NCBI GenBank assembly: GCA_903231505.1
Contig: CAFBRK010000160.1
Span: 1 to 34,058 of the forward strand
DNA: 34,058 nucleotides
Direction of reading: 5' to 3'
Source: Olavius algarvensis associated proteobacterium Delta 3
GTDB taxonomy: Bacteria > Desulfobacterota > Desulfobacteria > Desulfobacterales > CAFBRK01
The position numbers were made by a program, and so were the translations under genes. The first letter of the stretch is position 1. The number at the start of each line of letters is the position of its first letter. Shown piece after piece: positions 25,221 to 33,267 of this stretch. Below the pieces are notes generated by a model. It was not told where the DNA came from, did no database searches, and was given only the letters and a program-made list of their open reading frames with translations.

Positions 25221-25458
25221 GCCCGTCCGCCGGAGGCGGATAAACCTCTGGCGGGCTGGATGCTTGAAGTCAGAGGTCGGAGGTCGGAGGTTGGAGGCCT
25301 GCCCGTCCGCCTGAGGCGGATGAATCTTTGGCGGGCTCAGGGAGCAAGGCTCAGGGCTTAGGGCGCAAGGTTTAGGGTTCAAGGCTTGCCTGTCCGCCTG
25401 AGGCGGGTAAACCCTGGTCGCCTTTGGCGCCGCCGGAGGCGGGTAAACCTTTGGCGGG
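25221..25458. repeat. Four REP-like palindromic elements interspersed with heptamers
   Basis: The element GCCCGTCCGCC-KGA-GGCGGA, followed by TAAACC and GGCGGGC, occurs at 25221-25256 and 25301-25336, and in shorter forms at about 25388-25417 and 25427-25458. An inner stem TCCGCC/GGCGGA lies inside an outer stem GCCCG/CGGGC. Between them lie heptamers of other families: AGGTCGG/AGGTTGG (25274-25297), and a seven-unit run GCTCAGG, GAGCAAG, GCTCAGG, GCTTAGG, GCGCAAG, GTTTAGG, GTTCAAG (25335-25383). Confidence 0.8.
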
Positions 25459-25492
25459 GTGGAGATCAGAGGTTGGAGGTTGGAAAACGCAG

Positions 25493-25541
25493 GACAGAAG
25501 ACAGAGGTCAAAGGGCACAGGACAGAAGGCAGAGGACAGCT
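25493..25541 (+). repeat. Heptanucleotide array, GACAGAN family
   Basis: Seven in-phase 7-bp units: GACAGAA, GACAGAG, GTCAAAG, GGCACAG, GACAGAA, GGCAGAG, GACAGCT. Although strongly degenerate, the period is exactly 7 throughout. A short GGTTGGA pair precedes it at about 25471. Confidence 0.8.
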
Positions 25542-25584
25542 AAAACATCAGGACACACGGGCCAATCCTGCCTTGGCGGGACAA

Positions 25585-25704
25585 ACGGGCAAACGGGCGA
25601 ACGGGCCCACGGGCCAACGGGCTAACGGGCCCACGGGCAAACGGGCGAACGCGCAAACCGGCCAACCGGCAAACCGGCCAACGGGCCCACGGGACAACGG
25701 AACC
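25585..25704 (+). repeat. Fifteen-unit octanucleotide array abutting murA
   Basis: Fifteen consecutive 8-bp units of consensus ACSGGCNM run without interruption from 25585 to 25704 (for example ACGGGCAA, ACGGGCGA, ACGGGCCC, ACCGGCCA). The last unit, ACGGAACC, is followed immediately by the murA ATG at 25705. The array leaves no Shine-Dalgarno in front of murA. Confidence 0.92.
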
Positions 25705-26958
25705 ATGGACAAGATCATAGTTGAAGGCGGACGACAGCTGAAGGGTACCGTACGCATCAGCGGTGCCAAGAATGCCGCTTTGCCGATTTTAACGTCATCC
25801 CTGCTTTGCGACGGCAGCTGCACCTATTCCAACGTTCCCATGCTTCGGGATATCCGGAGTATTCAACAGCTCTTGGAGCACCTCGGGGCAGTCATCGAGG
25901 TTGAAAACCACACGGTCAGGATTCACACCGGCGGGTTGAACCAACACGAAGCGCCCTATGACCTCGTGAGAAAGATGAGGGCCTCCATTCTGGTACTCGG
26001 ACCGATTCTCGCTCGCATGAAACGCGCCCGTGTGTCGCTGCCCGGAGGCTGCGCCATCGGTGCCCGGCCCATCAACCTGCATCTGAAAGGGCTCTCATTG
26101 TTGGGCGCGACCATCGGCATTGCACACGGGTATGTCGAAGCCGAAGCCGACCAGTTGACGGGTGCCGAGATTTATCTGGACACCGCCACGGTGACGGGAA
26201 CCGAAAACCTGATGATGGCGGCAGTGCTCGCAGAAGGCACCACCATCCTGCGAAACGCGGCGCGGGAGCCGGAGATTGTTGCCCTGGCGGATGTCCTGCG
26301 TCAAATGGGAGCGATCATCCAGGGCGACGGCACGTCGGTGGTCACCATCGACGGCGTGTCCGAGCTTCAGCCGGTCTCCGTGTCGATCATCCCGGATCGC
26401 ATTGAAACGGGCACCTTTATGGTCGCTTCGGCCCTTACCGACGGCGACATCACCATTGTCGGCTGCCAACCGGAGCATCTCGGCGCCTCCATCAACAAGC
26501 TCCGCCAAACCGGTGCCAGAGTGGACGTCACCGACGACACGATCCGGGTATACGGCACGAAAGACATCATCAGCGTGGACGTCCAGACGCTGCCCTATCC
26601 CGGGTTTCCCACCGACATGCAGGCACAGTTCATGGCTCTGATGTCCGTGGCCAACGGTCAGAGTATTATCACCGAAACGATATTCGAGAATCGCTTTATC
26701 CATGTCAGCGAACTCAAGCGTATGGGGGCAGATATCACGATATCCGGAAACACCGCCCTGGTGAGGGGGGTTCCTAACCTCTCCGGTGCCCCGGTGATGG
26801 CCACCGATCTGAGGGCCAGCGCGTCCCTGATACTTGCCGGGATGGTGGCCCACGGAGAAACCCACATCAGCCGGGTGTACCATCTTGACAGAGGGTACGA
26901 GGGCATCGAAAACAAATTCCGGAACCTCGGGGCCGCCATCCGGAGGGAACCCGAGTGA
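25705..26958 (+). CDS. murA: UDP-N-acetylglucosamine 1-carboxyvinyltransferase MurA
   Basis: A 417-residue cytoplasmic enzyme that transfers enolpyruvate from PEP to UDP-GlcNAc, the first committed step of peptidoglycan synthesis. K22 and N23 of the SGAKNAALP motif contact substrate. The catalytic loop [10 protein letters not shown] carries C116, the fosfomycin-target cysteine. The second lobe holds [13 protein letters not shown] and [11 protein letters not shown]. Length fits the family (417-419) if translation begins at 25705. The frame is open upstream to 25459, but those 82 codons are repeat-derived ([12 protein letters not shown] translation) and are not MurA. There is no recognisable Shine-Dalgarno because the octamer array ends at the start codon. 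No promoter was seen nearer than the repeats. Confidence 0.96.
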   Translation: MDKIIVEGGRQLKGTVRISGAKNAALPILTSSLLCDGSCTYSNVPMLRDIRSIQQLLEHLGAVIEVENHTVRIHTGGLNQHEAPYDLVRKMRASILVLGPILARMKRARVSLPGGCAIGARPINLHLKGLSLLGATIGIAHGYVEAEADQLTGAEIYLDTATVTGTENLMMAAVLAEGTTILRNAAREPEIVALADVLRQMGAIIQGDGTSVVTIDGVSELQPVSVSIIPDRIETGTFMVASALTDGDITIVGCQPEHLGASINKLRQTGARVDVTDDTIRVYGTKDIISVDVQTLPYPGFPTDMQAQFMALMSVANGQSIITETIFENRFIHVSELKRMGADITISGNTALVRGVPNLSGAPVMATDLRASASLILAGMVAHGETHISRVYHLDRGYEGIENKFRNLGAAIRREPE

Positions 26959-27148
26959 GCTATGGGGCTTTCCCAAATGCCTAAAATGCCTAAAATTGTT
27001 TAATTGAGAAATCGGGAAGTTTTCCGCACCAGCATCAGGTGAAAAACCTTTTTAATCCGATACATCTCTGCTATAAGTAAGGCTCCTCCCACCTGAAACA
27101 GCCCAGCAGCCCCTATTTCAAACACTGTTTCCCCACCCCTATTGTGCC

Positions 27149-29632
27149 GTGAGCACGCACGACCTGACAGACCGCGACAGCGGCAAACCGTACCGGCGTC
27201 CGATGGTGCCGCTGGCCATCGCCCTGATGACCGGCATCGCTCTGGGTGGGACGGTGTCCGGATACCGTCCGGCGGCCTGGGGGATCGTCTCATTCTATGC
27301 CGCTGTTGTGTTATATGGCTATTTCAGACGGCGGGAAGGGTCGGTCGCACCCCTGGTCCTGGTGGCCTCCCTCGGATACCTGTCTATCCAGCCCATTCTA
27401 GATCCCCAATTGCCTGAGAACCACCTCATCCGGTTCGTCGGGAAAGCGCCTGCCCGGATCGTCGGAATCGTGTGTGATCTACCGAGCAGACGCTCCTACC
27501 GAACCACCTTCATCGTGCAGGCCGAACATATTGGGTGGCGCCCGGGTGTCGACCAACCGGCTGTGGGCCGGCTGCGAGTGACGGCAATTGGCCCCTCCCC
27601 GCATATCCGGCCCGGGGATCGTATGACGTTTCATGCACGGCTGCGGAAGCTCAGGAATTTTAATAATCCAGGAAGATTTAACTACGTTCGATACATGGCC
27701 TGCCGAAAGGTGCGCGTGTCGGCATATGTCCGGGGGGGCGACATCCGCATTACGGCTGCCGCCGCCGGAAACGGATTATGGATGCACATCGACCGCCTCC
27801 GACTGGGCATCGCCTCCTGGATCGACAGGCATGCCGCCACCGGCCTTGGCGCGGGTGTACTGAAAGCCCTGCTTGTTGGTGATCGTACCGGAATTCCGTC
27901 GGACCTGCGCAACGGCTTCAACCGGACCGGTCTCGGCCATTTGCTGGCCATTTCCGGACTGCACATCGGGATTATCGCGGCCGCTGCGTTCTTCATCTTT
28001 CAGCAACTGTTCTCCTTTTCGCCACTTTTTCTGCGTGACGGCTGGGTGCGAAAAGGAGCGGCAGTGCTGGCCATGATTCCGGTGATCGGGTACGGGCTGG
28101 TGGCGGGGATGTCTCCGTCGACCCAACGGGCTGTTTTGATGGTGCTTGTCTTTCTTCTGGCCACCCTGGCAAACAGGGAACAGGATTCGATCAACACGCT
28201 TGCTTTTGCCGCCCTGCTGCTGTTGGTGATCGATCCGGGAGCGCTCTATTCCATCTCCTTTCAACTATCCTTTTCGGCGGTAGCGGTGATCCTGTATGGT
28301 CTTCGCCGGCTGAACGGCGCTGGTGACCCGCCCCAGGGGCCTGCACGGCAGATTCTGAAGAAACTGCTGCTCTTTATGGTGGTGTCTTTTTTGGCAACGA
28401 TGGGAACGCTGCCCCTGACACTCTTTTATTTTAACACGGTCTCCACGGTCGGCGTTTTATTCAACCTGCTCGCGGTGCCCCTGATCGGGTTCGGCGCCGT
28501 GCCCATGGGACTGCTGGGTTTATGCCTGATACCGTTCTGCGAGTCGGCAGCCGCCACAGTGCTTCATATTTCGGAAGCGCTTGTGTCCATGGTGATTCTG
28601 GTGATTCAGCATGTTGATGACCTGCCGACCATCGCCGTCGAGGGGTTTGCACCGACCGTGTTAGAAATCATCCTTTACTACGTGCTCCTTTGGGGGATGG
28701 TCAACCTGCGCCAAACAGGATTTGCCCGGATACTGGTCTGTGTCGCGCTGTTTGCCGGAGGTGCGGACGCATGTTATTGGGTTCAGCAGCGGTTCTGGCA
28801 CCGGGATTTTCGGGTCACGGTAATCGACGTGGGGCAGGGTAGTGCGTCACTTCTGGAATTTCCAAAGGGTCGATGTATGCTCATCGATGGCGGTGGGGCC
28901 TCTGATAATACAGCCTTCGATGTGGGGCAACGTGTGGTCGGGCCGCTGCTGAGACGAAAGCGTATCGGCACGGTCGACACCATCGTACTGTCCCACCCCA
29001 ATAGCGACCACCTGAACGGCCTCCTGTATATCCTTGGGCATTTCAATGTCCATCAAGTCTGGACAAACGGACAGGGGGCCCCCACTGCGGGATACCGGCG
29101 CTTTACAGAAATCATCACCACCCGGGGTATCGATGCACCGGAATTTGATCATATTCCCAAACGCTCGGATATCGGTGGGGTCATTTTGGAGATACTCTAT
29201 CCTCCCGGCGGGTTTCACCCTAACACGCCGGGCCGGTTGCGGCGGAACACCAACAACAATTCCATAGTGATCAAGGCCACATTCGGAGATACCGCCTTTC
29301 TTTTCCCGGGCGATATCATGGCGAAAGCAGAGCAAGAGCTGATCGCTCGGCATGGCGAAGGCCTGCGCAGTAACATTTTTACGGCGCCCCATCACGGCAG
29401 CCGCAGTTCCAGCACCGTGGGATTCCTGAAGGCCCTGGATCCGGAATGGGTGATCGTCTCTTCCGGTCGCAAGGGAGGCCGGTACTTTCCGCATCCGACC
29501 ATCATTGGCAGGTATCGCAGCCACAGGATCCGTATGCTTCGCACCGATACCCACGGCGCCGTGTCCCTCCGGATCGACCCCCATGGCTACTCGGTGAGCA
29601 CGTATCTTCCGATTGCGGAATACCCGCGATGA
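27149..29632 (+). CDS. comEC: DNA internalization competence protein ComEC/Rec2
   Basis: An 827-residue polytopic membrane protein. It has an N-terminal DUF4131-like region, then the competence channel domain with LLAISGLHIGIIAAAAFF (about 264), GLVAGMSPSTQRAVLMV and SISFQLSFSAVAVILYG. From about residue 555 comes a metallo-beta-lactamase domain with VIDVGQGSASLLEF, DGGG and the metal motif HPNSDH (H616, D620, H621). Its C-terminus contains APHHGSRSS. ComEC carries incoming single-stranded DNA across the inner membrane, and its hydrolase domain is thought to degrade the other strand. It is read from GTG at 27149, as no ATG lies near; M25 is an alternative. ComEA is not in the window, so natural competence is possible but not shown. 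Confidence 0.93.
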   Translation: MSTHDLTDRDSGKPYRRPMVPLAIALMTGIALGGTVSGYRPAAWGIVSFYAAVVLYGYFRRREGSVAPLVLVASLGYLSIQPILDPQLPENHLIRFVGKAPARIVGIVCDLPSRRSYRTTFIVQAEHIGWRPGVDQPAVGRLRVTAIGPSPHIRPGDRMTFHARLRKLRNFNNPGRFNYVRYMACRKVRVSAYVRGGDIRITAAAAGNGLWMHIDRLRLGIASWIDRHAATGLGAGVLKALLVGDRTGIPSDLRNGFNRTGLGHLLAISGLHIGIIAAAAFFIFQQLFSFSPLFLRDGWVRKGAAVLAMIPVIGYGLVAGMSPSTQRAVLMVLVFLLATLANREQDSINTLAFAALLLLVIDPGALYSISFQLSFSAVAVILYGLRRLNGAGDPPQGPARQILKKLLLFMVVSFLATMGTLPLTLFYFNTVSTVGVLFNLLAVPLIGFGAVPMGLLGLCLIPFCESAAATVLHISEALVSMVILVIQHVDDLPTIAVEGFAPTVLEIILYYVLLWGMVNLRQTGFARILVCVALFAGGADACYWVQQRFWHRDFRVTVIDVGQGSASLLEFPKGRCMLIDGGGASDNTAFDVGQRVVGPLLRRKRIGTVDTIVLSHPNSDHLNGLLYILGHFNVHQVWTNGQGAPTAGYRRFTEIITTRGIDAPEFDHIPKRSDIGGVILEILYPPGGFHPNTPGRLRRNTNNNSIVIKATFGDTAFLFPGDIMAKAEQELIARHGEGLRSNIFTAPHHGSRSSSTVGFLKALDPEWVIVSSGRKGGRYFPHPTIIGRYRSHRIRMLRTDTHGAVSLRIDPHGYSVSTYLPIAEYPR

Positions 29633-29686
29633 CCCAATGGGTGAAGCGCCTGTCGCCTCTTTTTTTAGTTGGTAGAATTATTACAT

Positions 29687-29716
29687 TCGGAACGGAATTC
29701 TGACTGTTGCTATAGA
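29687..29716 (+). repeat. Dispersed 30-bp intergenic repeat R1, copy 2
   Basis: TCGGAACGGAATTC followed by TGACTGTTGCTATAGA, 25 of 30 identical to the copy at 148-177. It lies between comEC and the TIGR02757 gene, 74 bp upstream of the latter's start. Confidence 0.6.
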
Positions 29717-29790
29717 CGCAGTTTTTGAATAAATAAGCGCTGGAGCTCCCGCATGGGCGGTGAATATATGTTCATGTATAGGTTCGACGG

Positions 29791-30594
29791 ATGACAGCGC
29801 TATCCATTCAACTGAGCCGCAAACGGCTCGAATCGTTATACCGGAAGTACAATCGCCGGCGTTATGTGCACCCGGACCCGATTGAGCTGGTTTATGCCTA
29901 CGGTCGCATCGAAGATCGAGAGATCGCCGCATGGATTGCCGCTTCCCTGGCATACGGCCGGGTCCATCAGATTATAAAAAGCGTCGGCGTTGTACTCGAA
30001 AAGATGGGGGATTCTCCCTGCCACTATCTTCAGACGGCACCATCCCGGATGCTGAACCACGATTTTTTGGGTTTTGTCCACCGGTTTGCCACCGGAGCGC
30101 ATGTTGCCGGAATGCTGTGTGGCCTTAAGCAGGTGATCCTGGAATACGGAACCCTGGGCGAATGCTTTGACGCCGGGCTTGGCAAAAAGGATGATACTGT
30201 GCTGCCGGCCCTGAGACGGCTGATCGACAGGATATACCACGGGGTGTCCGGCGACCCGGGGCATTTGCTGCCGCGCCCGGAACGGGGAAGTGCCTGCAAG
30301 CGACTGAACCTGTTCCTGCGGTGGATGGTCAGACAGGACCGGGTAGATCCCGGGGGATGGAAAACGATACCGGCAGCCAAATTGATTGTTCCTCTGGATA
30401 CCCATATGCACCGGCTCGGATTAATGGCCGGGATGACCTCCCGACGCCAGGGGAACATGCGCACGGCTCTGGAGATAACGGAAAAATTCAAGAGGTTTTC
30501 CCCTGATGATCCGGTTCGGTATGATTTTTCTCTTACCCGGATCGGTATTCGGGGCGATCCGGAGTTCAGGGAGTTGTTCGACGATCGGGTTTAA
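29791..30594 (+). CDS. TIGR02757 (DUF2400) family protein
   Basis: A 267-residue cytoplasmic protein with the features of the TIGR02757 family: YNRRRYVHPDPIELVY near the start, the segment REIAAWIAASLAYGRV (about 47-62), FLRWMVRQDRVDPGGW (about 176-191) and the C-terminal PLDTHMHRLG followed by DPVRYDFSLTRIGI. The family is widespread but functionally uncharacterised; its helical layout with a conserved D-T-H motif recalls HhH-GPD DNA glycosylases, which is inference. An AGGTTCGACGG sequence precedes the ATG. Copy 2 of repeat R1 lies upstream. Confidence 0.88.
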   Translation: MTALSIQLSRKRLESLYRKYNRRRYVHPDPIELVYAYGRIEDREIAAWIAASLAYGRVHQIIKSVGVVLEKMGDSPCHYLQTAPSRMLNHDFLGFVHRFATGAHVAGMLCGLKQVILEYGTLGECFDAGLGKKDDTVLPALRRLIDRIYHGVSGDPGHLLPRPERGSACKRLNLFLRWMVRQDRVDPGGWKTIPAAKLIVPLDTHMHRLGLMAGMTSRRQGNMRTALEITEKFKRFSPDDPVRYDFSLTRIGIRGDPEFRELFDDRV

Positions 30595-30600
30595 TTCACA

Positions 30601-30689
30601 GCAACGTTAATCCGTACTCGAATCTGACATTGGCTGTGGGCATGACCTAACCCAAAATTCTTTCTTGACTTTCAACGGATTAACGTTGC
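30601..30689. promoter_or_regulatory. Perfect 15-bp inverted repeat upstream of the glycosyltransferase gene
   Basis: GCAACGTTAATCCGT (30601-30615) is exactly inverted at 30675-30689 (ACGGATTAACGTTGC), with 59 nt between. The second arm lies between a TTGACT (30665-30670) and TAATAT (30692-30697), a possible promoter with an overlong 21-bp spacer. The arms could be two operator half-sites or a long hairpin. Confidence 0.5.
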
Positions 30690-30704
30690 GGTAATATTCA
30701 TACG

Positions 30705-31826
30705 ATGGCGGATAAGCTGAAATTTCTTTTCCTGGAGCCGTTTTTCGGAGGGTCCCATAGGGACTTTGCCGAAGGACTCGTTGCCCATTCCCGGCATCAC
30801 ATTGATCTGGTCACCCTGCCGGCCCGTTTCTGGAAATGGCGCATGCGCGGCGCTGCAATTACATTTGCGCGAAAGATCGGCTCCCTGGAAGGGTATGACG
30901 GCCTTGTTCTAACGGATTTGATGAGCCTGGCGGATTTCAAGGCTCTAACGCCGCCACCGTTTCCACCGTCACTGGTATACTTTCACGAAAACCAGCTCAC
31001 CTACCCCCTGGCCCCGGGTGAACGCATGGACTATCAGTTCGGGTTTACCGGCCTTACCACAGCCCTCACCGCAGACCGGTTATTGTTCAATTCTCACTTT
31101 CACAGAGATGCGTTTTTCGAGCAGCTGCCTTCTTTTCTGAACATGATGCCCGAATATGTCCCGGGATGGGCCATTGACGCCATCCGAGAGAAATCGGCCG
31201 TACGTTATCCCGGGTGTCATTTTCCCATGACCTTGGCATTGCCGGATCACCGGGATAAACTTCCGGTAGTCATCTGGAATCATCGCTGGGAGTTTGACAA
31301 GAACCCGGATGCATTTTTTAATACTTTGGAAAGACTGGTGGCACAGGATGTCGATTTCAGGCTGGCGATTCTCGGTGAGAATTTTCAGGCCGTACCCAAA
31401 GCGTTCATTCGAGCCAGGGAGCAATTCAGCGGCAGAATACTTCGCTATGGATATGAAGCAAAACGCGAAGACTACCAGAGATGGCTCCGGAGGGGGCGTG
31501 TGGTCGTCAGTACCGCCGATCAGGAGAATTTTGGAATTTCCATTGTCGAGGCTGTCCGCTGGGGCTGTTTCCCGCTTCTCCCCCGGCGACTGGTCTATCC
31601 GGAAATCATACCAGAGGCATTTCACCGTGATTGTCTGTACACGAGTCCTTCGGAACTGGTACACAAGCTTTCTTTACTTCTGACCGACGGGAGGATCGAT
31701 CCGGACAAACGGCTGGAGCTATCACAAGCCATGGCAGCGTACTCCTGGGAGGGTGTCATCGGCACCTATGATGACGAGCTGGAACGCCTGGCGGCCGGAG
31801 AATTCAATGAGAATCTATCTATATGA
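30705..31826 (+). CDS. Probable tRNA-queuosine alpha-mannosyltransferase (DUF3524/GT4)
   Basis: A 373-residue glycosyltransferase of the GTDC1 family. The N-terminal DUF3524 domain shows LEPFFGGSH (residues 10-18), LPARFWKWRMRGAA, and YFHENQLTYPL (92-102) followed by DYQFGFTGLTTAL and LLFNSHFHRDAFF. These match closely the pattern of human GTDC1 (QTMAN), which adds mannose to queuosine of tRNA-Asp. The C-terminal half is a GT-B domain with WNHRWEFDKNP and the donor-binding SLTADQENFGISIVEAV-type segment (STADQENFGISIVEAVRWG). The bacterial function is inferred from the eukaryotic enzyme. No queuosine biosynthesis gene is in the window. The start has no Shine-Dalgarno, and a TAATAT box 8 bp upstream would make the transcript leaderless. 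Confidence 0.85.
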   Translation: MADKLKFLFLEPFFGGSHRDFAEGLVAHSRHHIDLVTLPARFWKWRMRGAAITFARKIGSLEGYDGLVLTDLMSLADFKALTPPPFPPSLVYFHENQLTYPLAPGERMDYQFGFTGLTTALTADRLLFNSHFHRDAFFEQLPSFLNMMPEYVPGWAIDAIREKSAVRYPGCHFPMTLALPDHRDKLPVVIWNHRWEFDKNPDAFFNTLERLVAQDVDFRLAILGENFQAVPKAFIRAREQFSGRILRYGYEAKREDYQRWLRRGRVVVSTADQENFGISIVEAVRWGCFPLLPRRLVYPEIIPEAFHRDCLYTSPSELVHKLSLLLTDGRIDPDKRLELSQAMAAYSWEGVIGTYDDELERLAAGEFNENLSI

Positions 31827-31854
31827 CAACCACTATAATCGGGAGATGCGCCTA

Positions 31855-32574
31855 ATGAATACACAGGAAAGGAACACCCTGAAAATGAGGAGATGGACCG
31901 TACTTCTGACCATCATGGTGGTGGCTGGATATCTTCTGACTCCTGCCGCGTTTGCTGAAGAGAAAGCAGCCACCATGGAAGTCATCGGCACTGCCCGGCT
32001 GATGTTCGAGCCGAATATGGCTGTGCTGTCATTCGCAGTGGAAACCAATGCCCGAAGCGCCGGCGACGCCGTGGCGGCCAATGCCGTAAAGACCCGGAAA
32101 TTAATTGAAACCGTAAAGGGAGTCGCGGGGACCAAAGATTCCGTCAAGACGTCCCATTATGATCTTTCGCCGGTCTATTCCAAGACAAACCGGTTCCGCC
32201 CGGAGGGATATCGGGTCAGCAACCGGGTGATCGTGGAAACCAGAGCGCTGGACAAGGTCGGCCGTTTGATCGATGCGGCGGTGGGGGCGGATGTCAGCAG
32301 AATCGGTAGCCTTCGGTTCCAAAACGACCAATACGAATTCAACCGAAAAGCAGCGTCCAAAGCGGCGGTACAGAACGCCCTGGTCTCCGCTCGGGAACTG
32401 GCAGAGGCGGCCGGTCTGACTCTCCGCCGCATTGTCACCATCAGTTTCACCGGGCAGGGGGCGATCCCCAGACCGTATATGGCCGAAGCCGCCGTGTCCC
32501 GGGCGCAAACACCCATCGAGGCGGGGCGGATCCCGGTGGAAGCGCGGGTGACAGTTGTGTTCGAAGTCGAATGA
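31855..32574 (+). CDS. SIMPL-domain (DUF541) periplasmic protein
   Basis: A 239-residue exported protein. Residues 11-34 form a signal peptide (MRRW, a hydrophobic core, cleavage after AFA). The mature part is a SIMPL/DUF541 domain: it begins MEVIGTARLMFEPNMAVLSFAVET, has VAANAVKTRKLIETVKG, the TSHYDLSPVYS segment, and ends RIPVEARVTVVFEVE. The family includes E. coli YggE, linked to oxidative stress tolerance; the biochemical role is unclear. The ATG at 31855 is chosen because GGGAG lies 9 nt upstream; earlier in-frame starts overlap the mannosyltransferase gene, whose stop codon is 29 bp upstream. Co-transcription is likely. Confidence 0.88.
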   Translation: MNTQERNTLKMRRWTVLLTIMVVAGYLLTPAAFAEEKAATMEVIGTARLMFEPNMAVLSFAVETNARSAGDAVAANAVKTRKLIETVKGVAGTKDSVKTSHYDLSPVYSKTNRFRPEGYRVSNRVIVETRALDKVGRLIDAAVGADVSRIGSLRFQNDQYEFNRKAASKAAVQNALVSARELAEAAGLTLRRIVTISFTGQGAIPRPYMAEAAVSRAQTPIEAGRIPVEARVTVVFEVE

Positions 32575-32604
32575 AACAGGCATTTCATAAAATCTTTCCA
32601 CAAC

Positions 32605-32633
32605 TTGATTTATTTTTTGAATGGTGTTATAAT
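32605..32633 (+). promoter_or_regulatory. Sigma70-type promoter of the cold-shock gene
   Basis: TTGATT (32605-32610), a 17-bp spacer and a perfect TATAAT (32628-32633). It predicts a 5' leader of about 118 nt, in keeping with the long regulatory leaders of cold-shock mRNAs. Confidence 0.72.
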
Positions 32634-32758
32634 TTCATATCTCATAAATGGTCTGCCGGCACGTGGCGGGCCGGTTTCGTTCTGAAAGAAGGTCCATTTG
32701 TCAAAGTGGCACCTGCCGTTTGGAACTATGAAACATATCAAGAAAGGAGTGTGTCACT

Positions 32759-32959
32759 GTGGCTACAGGCGTTGTAAAATGGTTTAATAGCGGCAAGGGG
32801 TATGGATTTATCGAGCAGGAAGAAGGGCCGGATGTATTCGTTCATTATTCCGGGATCAACTCCGCCGGGTTCAAATCCTTGAATGAAGGAGACAAAGTGA
32901 CGTTCGACATCGAGCAGGGCCAGAAAGGGCCTGCTGCCGTCAACGTCACCATCGTTTAA
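32759..32959 (+). CDS. Cold-shock protein (CspA family)
   Basis: A 66-residue single cold-shock domain that binds single-stranded nucleic acid and melts RNA structure. RNP1 is KGYGFI (13-18) and RNP2 is VFVHY (26-30); the opening [10 protein letters not shown] is canonical, and the protein has the usual length. Translation starts at a GTG preceded by AGAAAGGAG, 9 nt upstream. The gene has its own promoter at 32605 and terminator at 32977, so it is monocistronic. The leader of about 118 nt may fold differently at low temperature. Confidence 0.96.
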   Translation: MATGVVKWFNSGKGYGFIEQEEGPDVFVHYSGINSAGFKSLNEGDKVTFDIEQGQKGPAAVNVTIV

Positions 32960-32976
32960 CGCGCTGATTTCAAATT

Positions 32977-33021
32977 TAAAACGGGCATTTCGGAAGGTCA
33001 CTCCGAAATGCCCGTTTTTTT
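32977..33021 (+). terminator. Intrinsic terminator of the cold-shock gene
   Basis: AAACGGGCATTTCGGA (32979-32994) pairs perfectly with TCCGAAATGCCCGTTT (33002-33017) around a 7-nt loop and is followed by a T-tract to 33021. It starts 18 bp after the stop codon. Confidence 0.95.
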
Positions 33022-33093
33022 ATACAATCTGTTGTCCGACTCATGGCGGATCTGCAATTGTATAGAATTTCAATCCGTTGCTGGGGCCCTTTC

Positions 33094-33120
33094 CCAGAAT
33101 CCCCATCTCAGGGATTCTGG
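33094..33120. repeat. Short perfect inverted repeat
   Basis: CCAGAATCCC (33094-33103) and GGGATTCTGG (33111-33120) form a 10-bp stem with a 7-nt loop. It lies in the non-coding space between the cold-shock and flavin reductase genes. No T-tract follows. Confidence 0.6.
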
Positions 33121-33147
33121 AAAACATACAGCTCCTTTGCGCCCTCT

Positions 33148-33192
33148 GCGACTCTGCGGTCATCGTTTCCATATTTCTGCAAACGGAACATT
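33148..33192 (+). repeat. Dispersed 45-bp intergenic repeat R2, copy B
   Basis: Matches 8350-8394 at 41 of 45 positions. The sequence leading into it (CTTTGCGC, CCTCTGCG, ACTCTGCG) has an 8-bp period of the type CTCTGCGN, tying it to the octamer style of the other repeats. Confidence 0.7.
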
Positions 33193-33216
33193 TTTAGGAC
33201 AACCACAATAAGTCTA

Positions 33217-33267
33217 CTCCCGCAGTCAACACCGCGGGAGCGTCATAAAATCACGTCGTGATTTTAT
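33217..33267. repeat. Two adjacent palindromes over the end of the flavin reductase gene
   Basis: CTCCCGC/GCGGGAG (33217-33223 and 33234-33240) is followed by a near-continuous palindrome ATAAAATCACG-T-CGTGATTTTAT (33245-33267) that includes the stop codon of the minus-strand gene. Read on the minus strand, the second stem with the downstream GC-rich hairpin could act as a termination region, although no T-tract is present. Confidence 0.5.

Noticed and set aside
25459..25704. N-terminal extension of MurA by 82 residues
   Set aside because: The extension is the translation of 7/8-bp repeats ([12 protein letters not shown]), and MurA has its normal length and N-terminus from 25705.
25585..25704. 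CRISPR array
   Set aside because: The units are 8 bp in direct contact without spacers, and there are no cas genes.
27036..27052. Small hairpin AGGT/ACCT with T-tract between murA and comEC
   Set aside because: A stem of only 4-5 bp is too weak to call a terminator.
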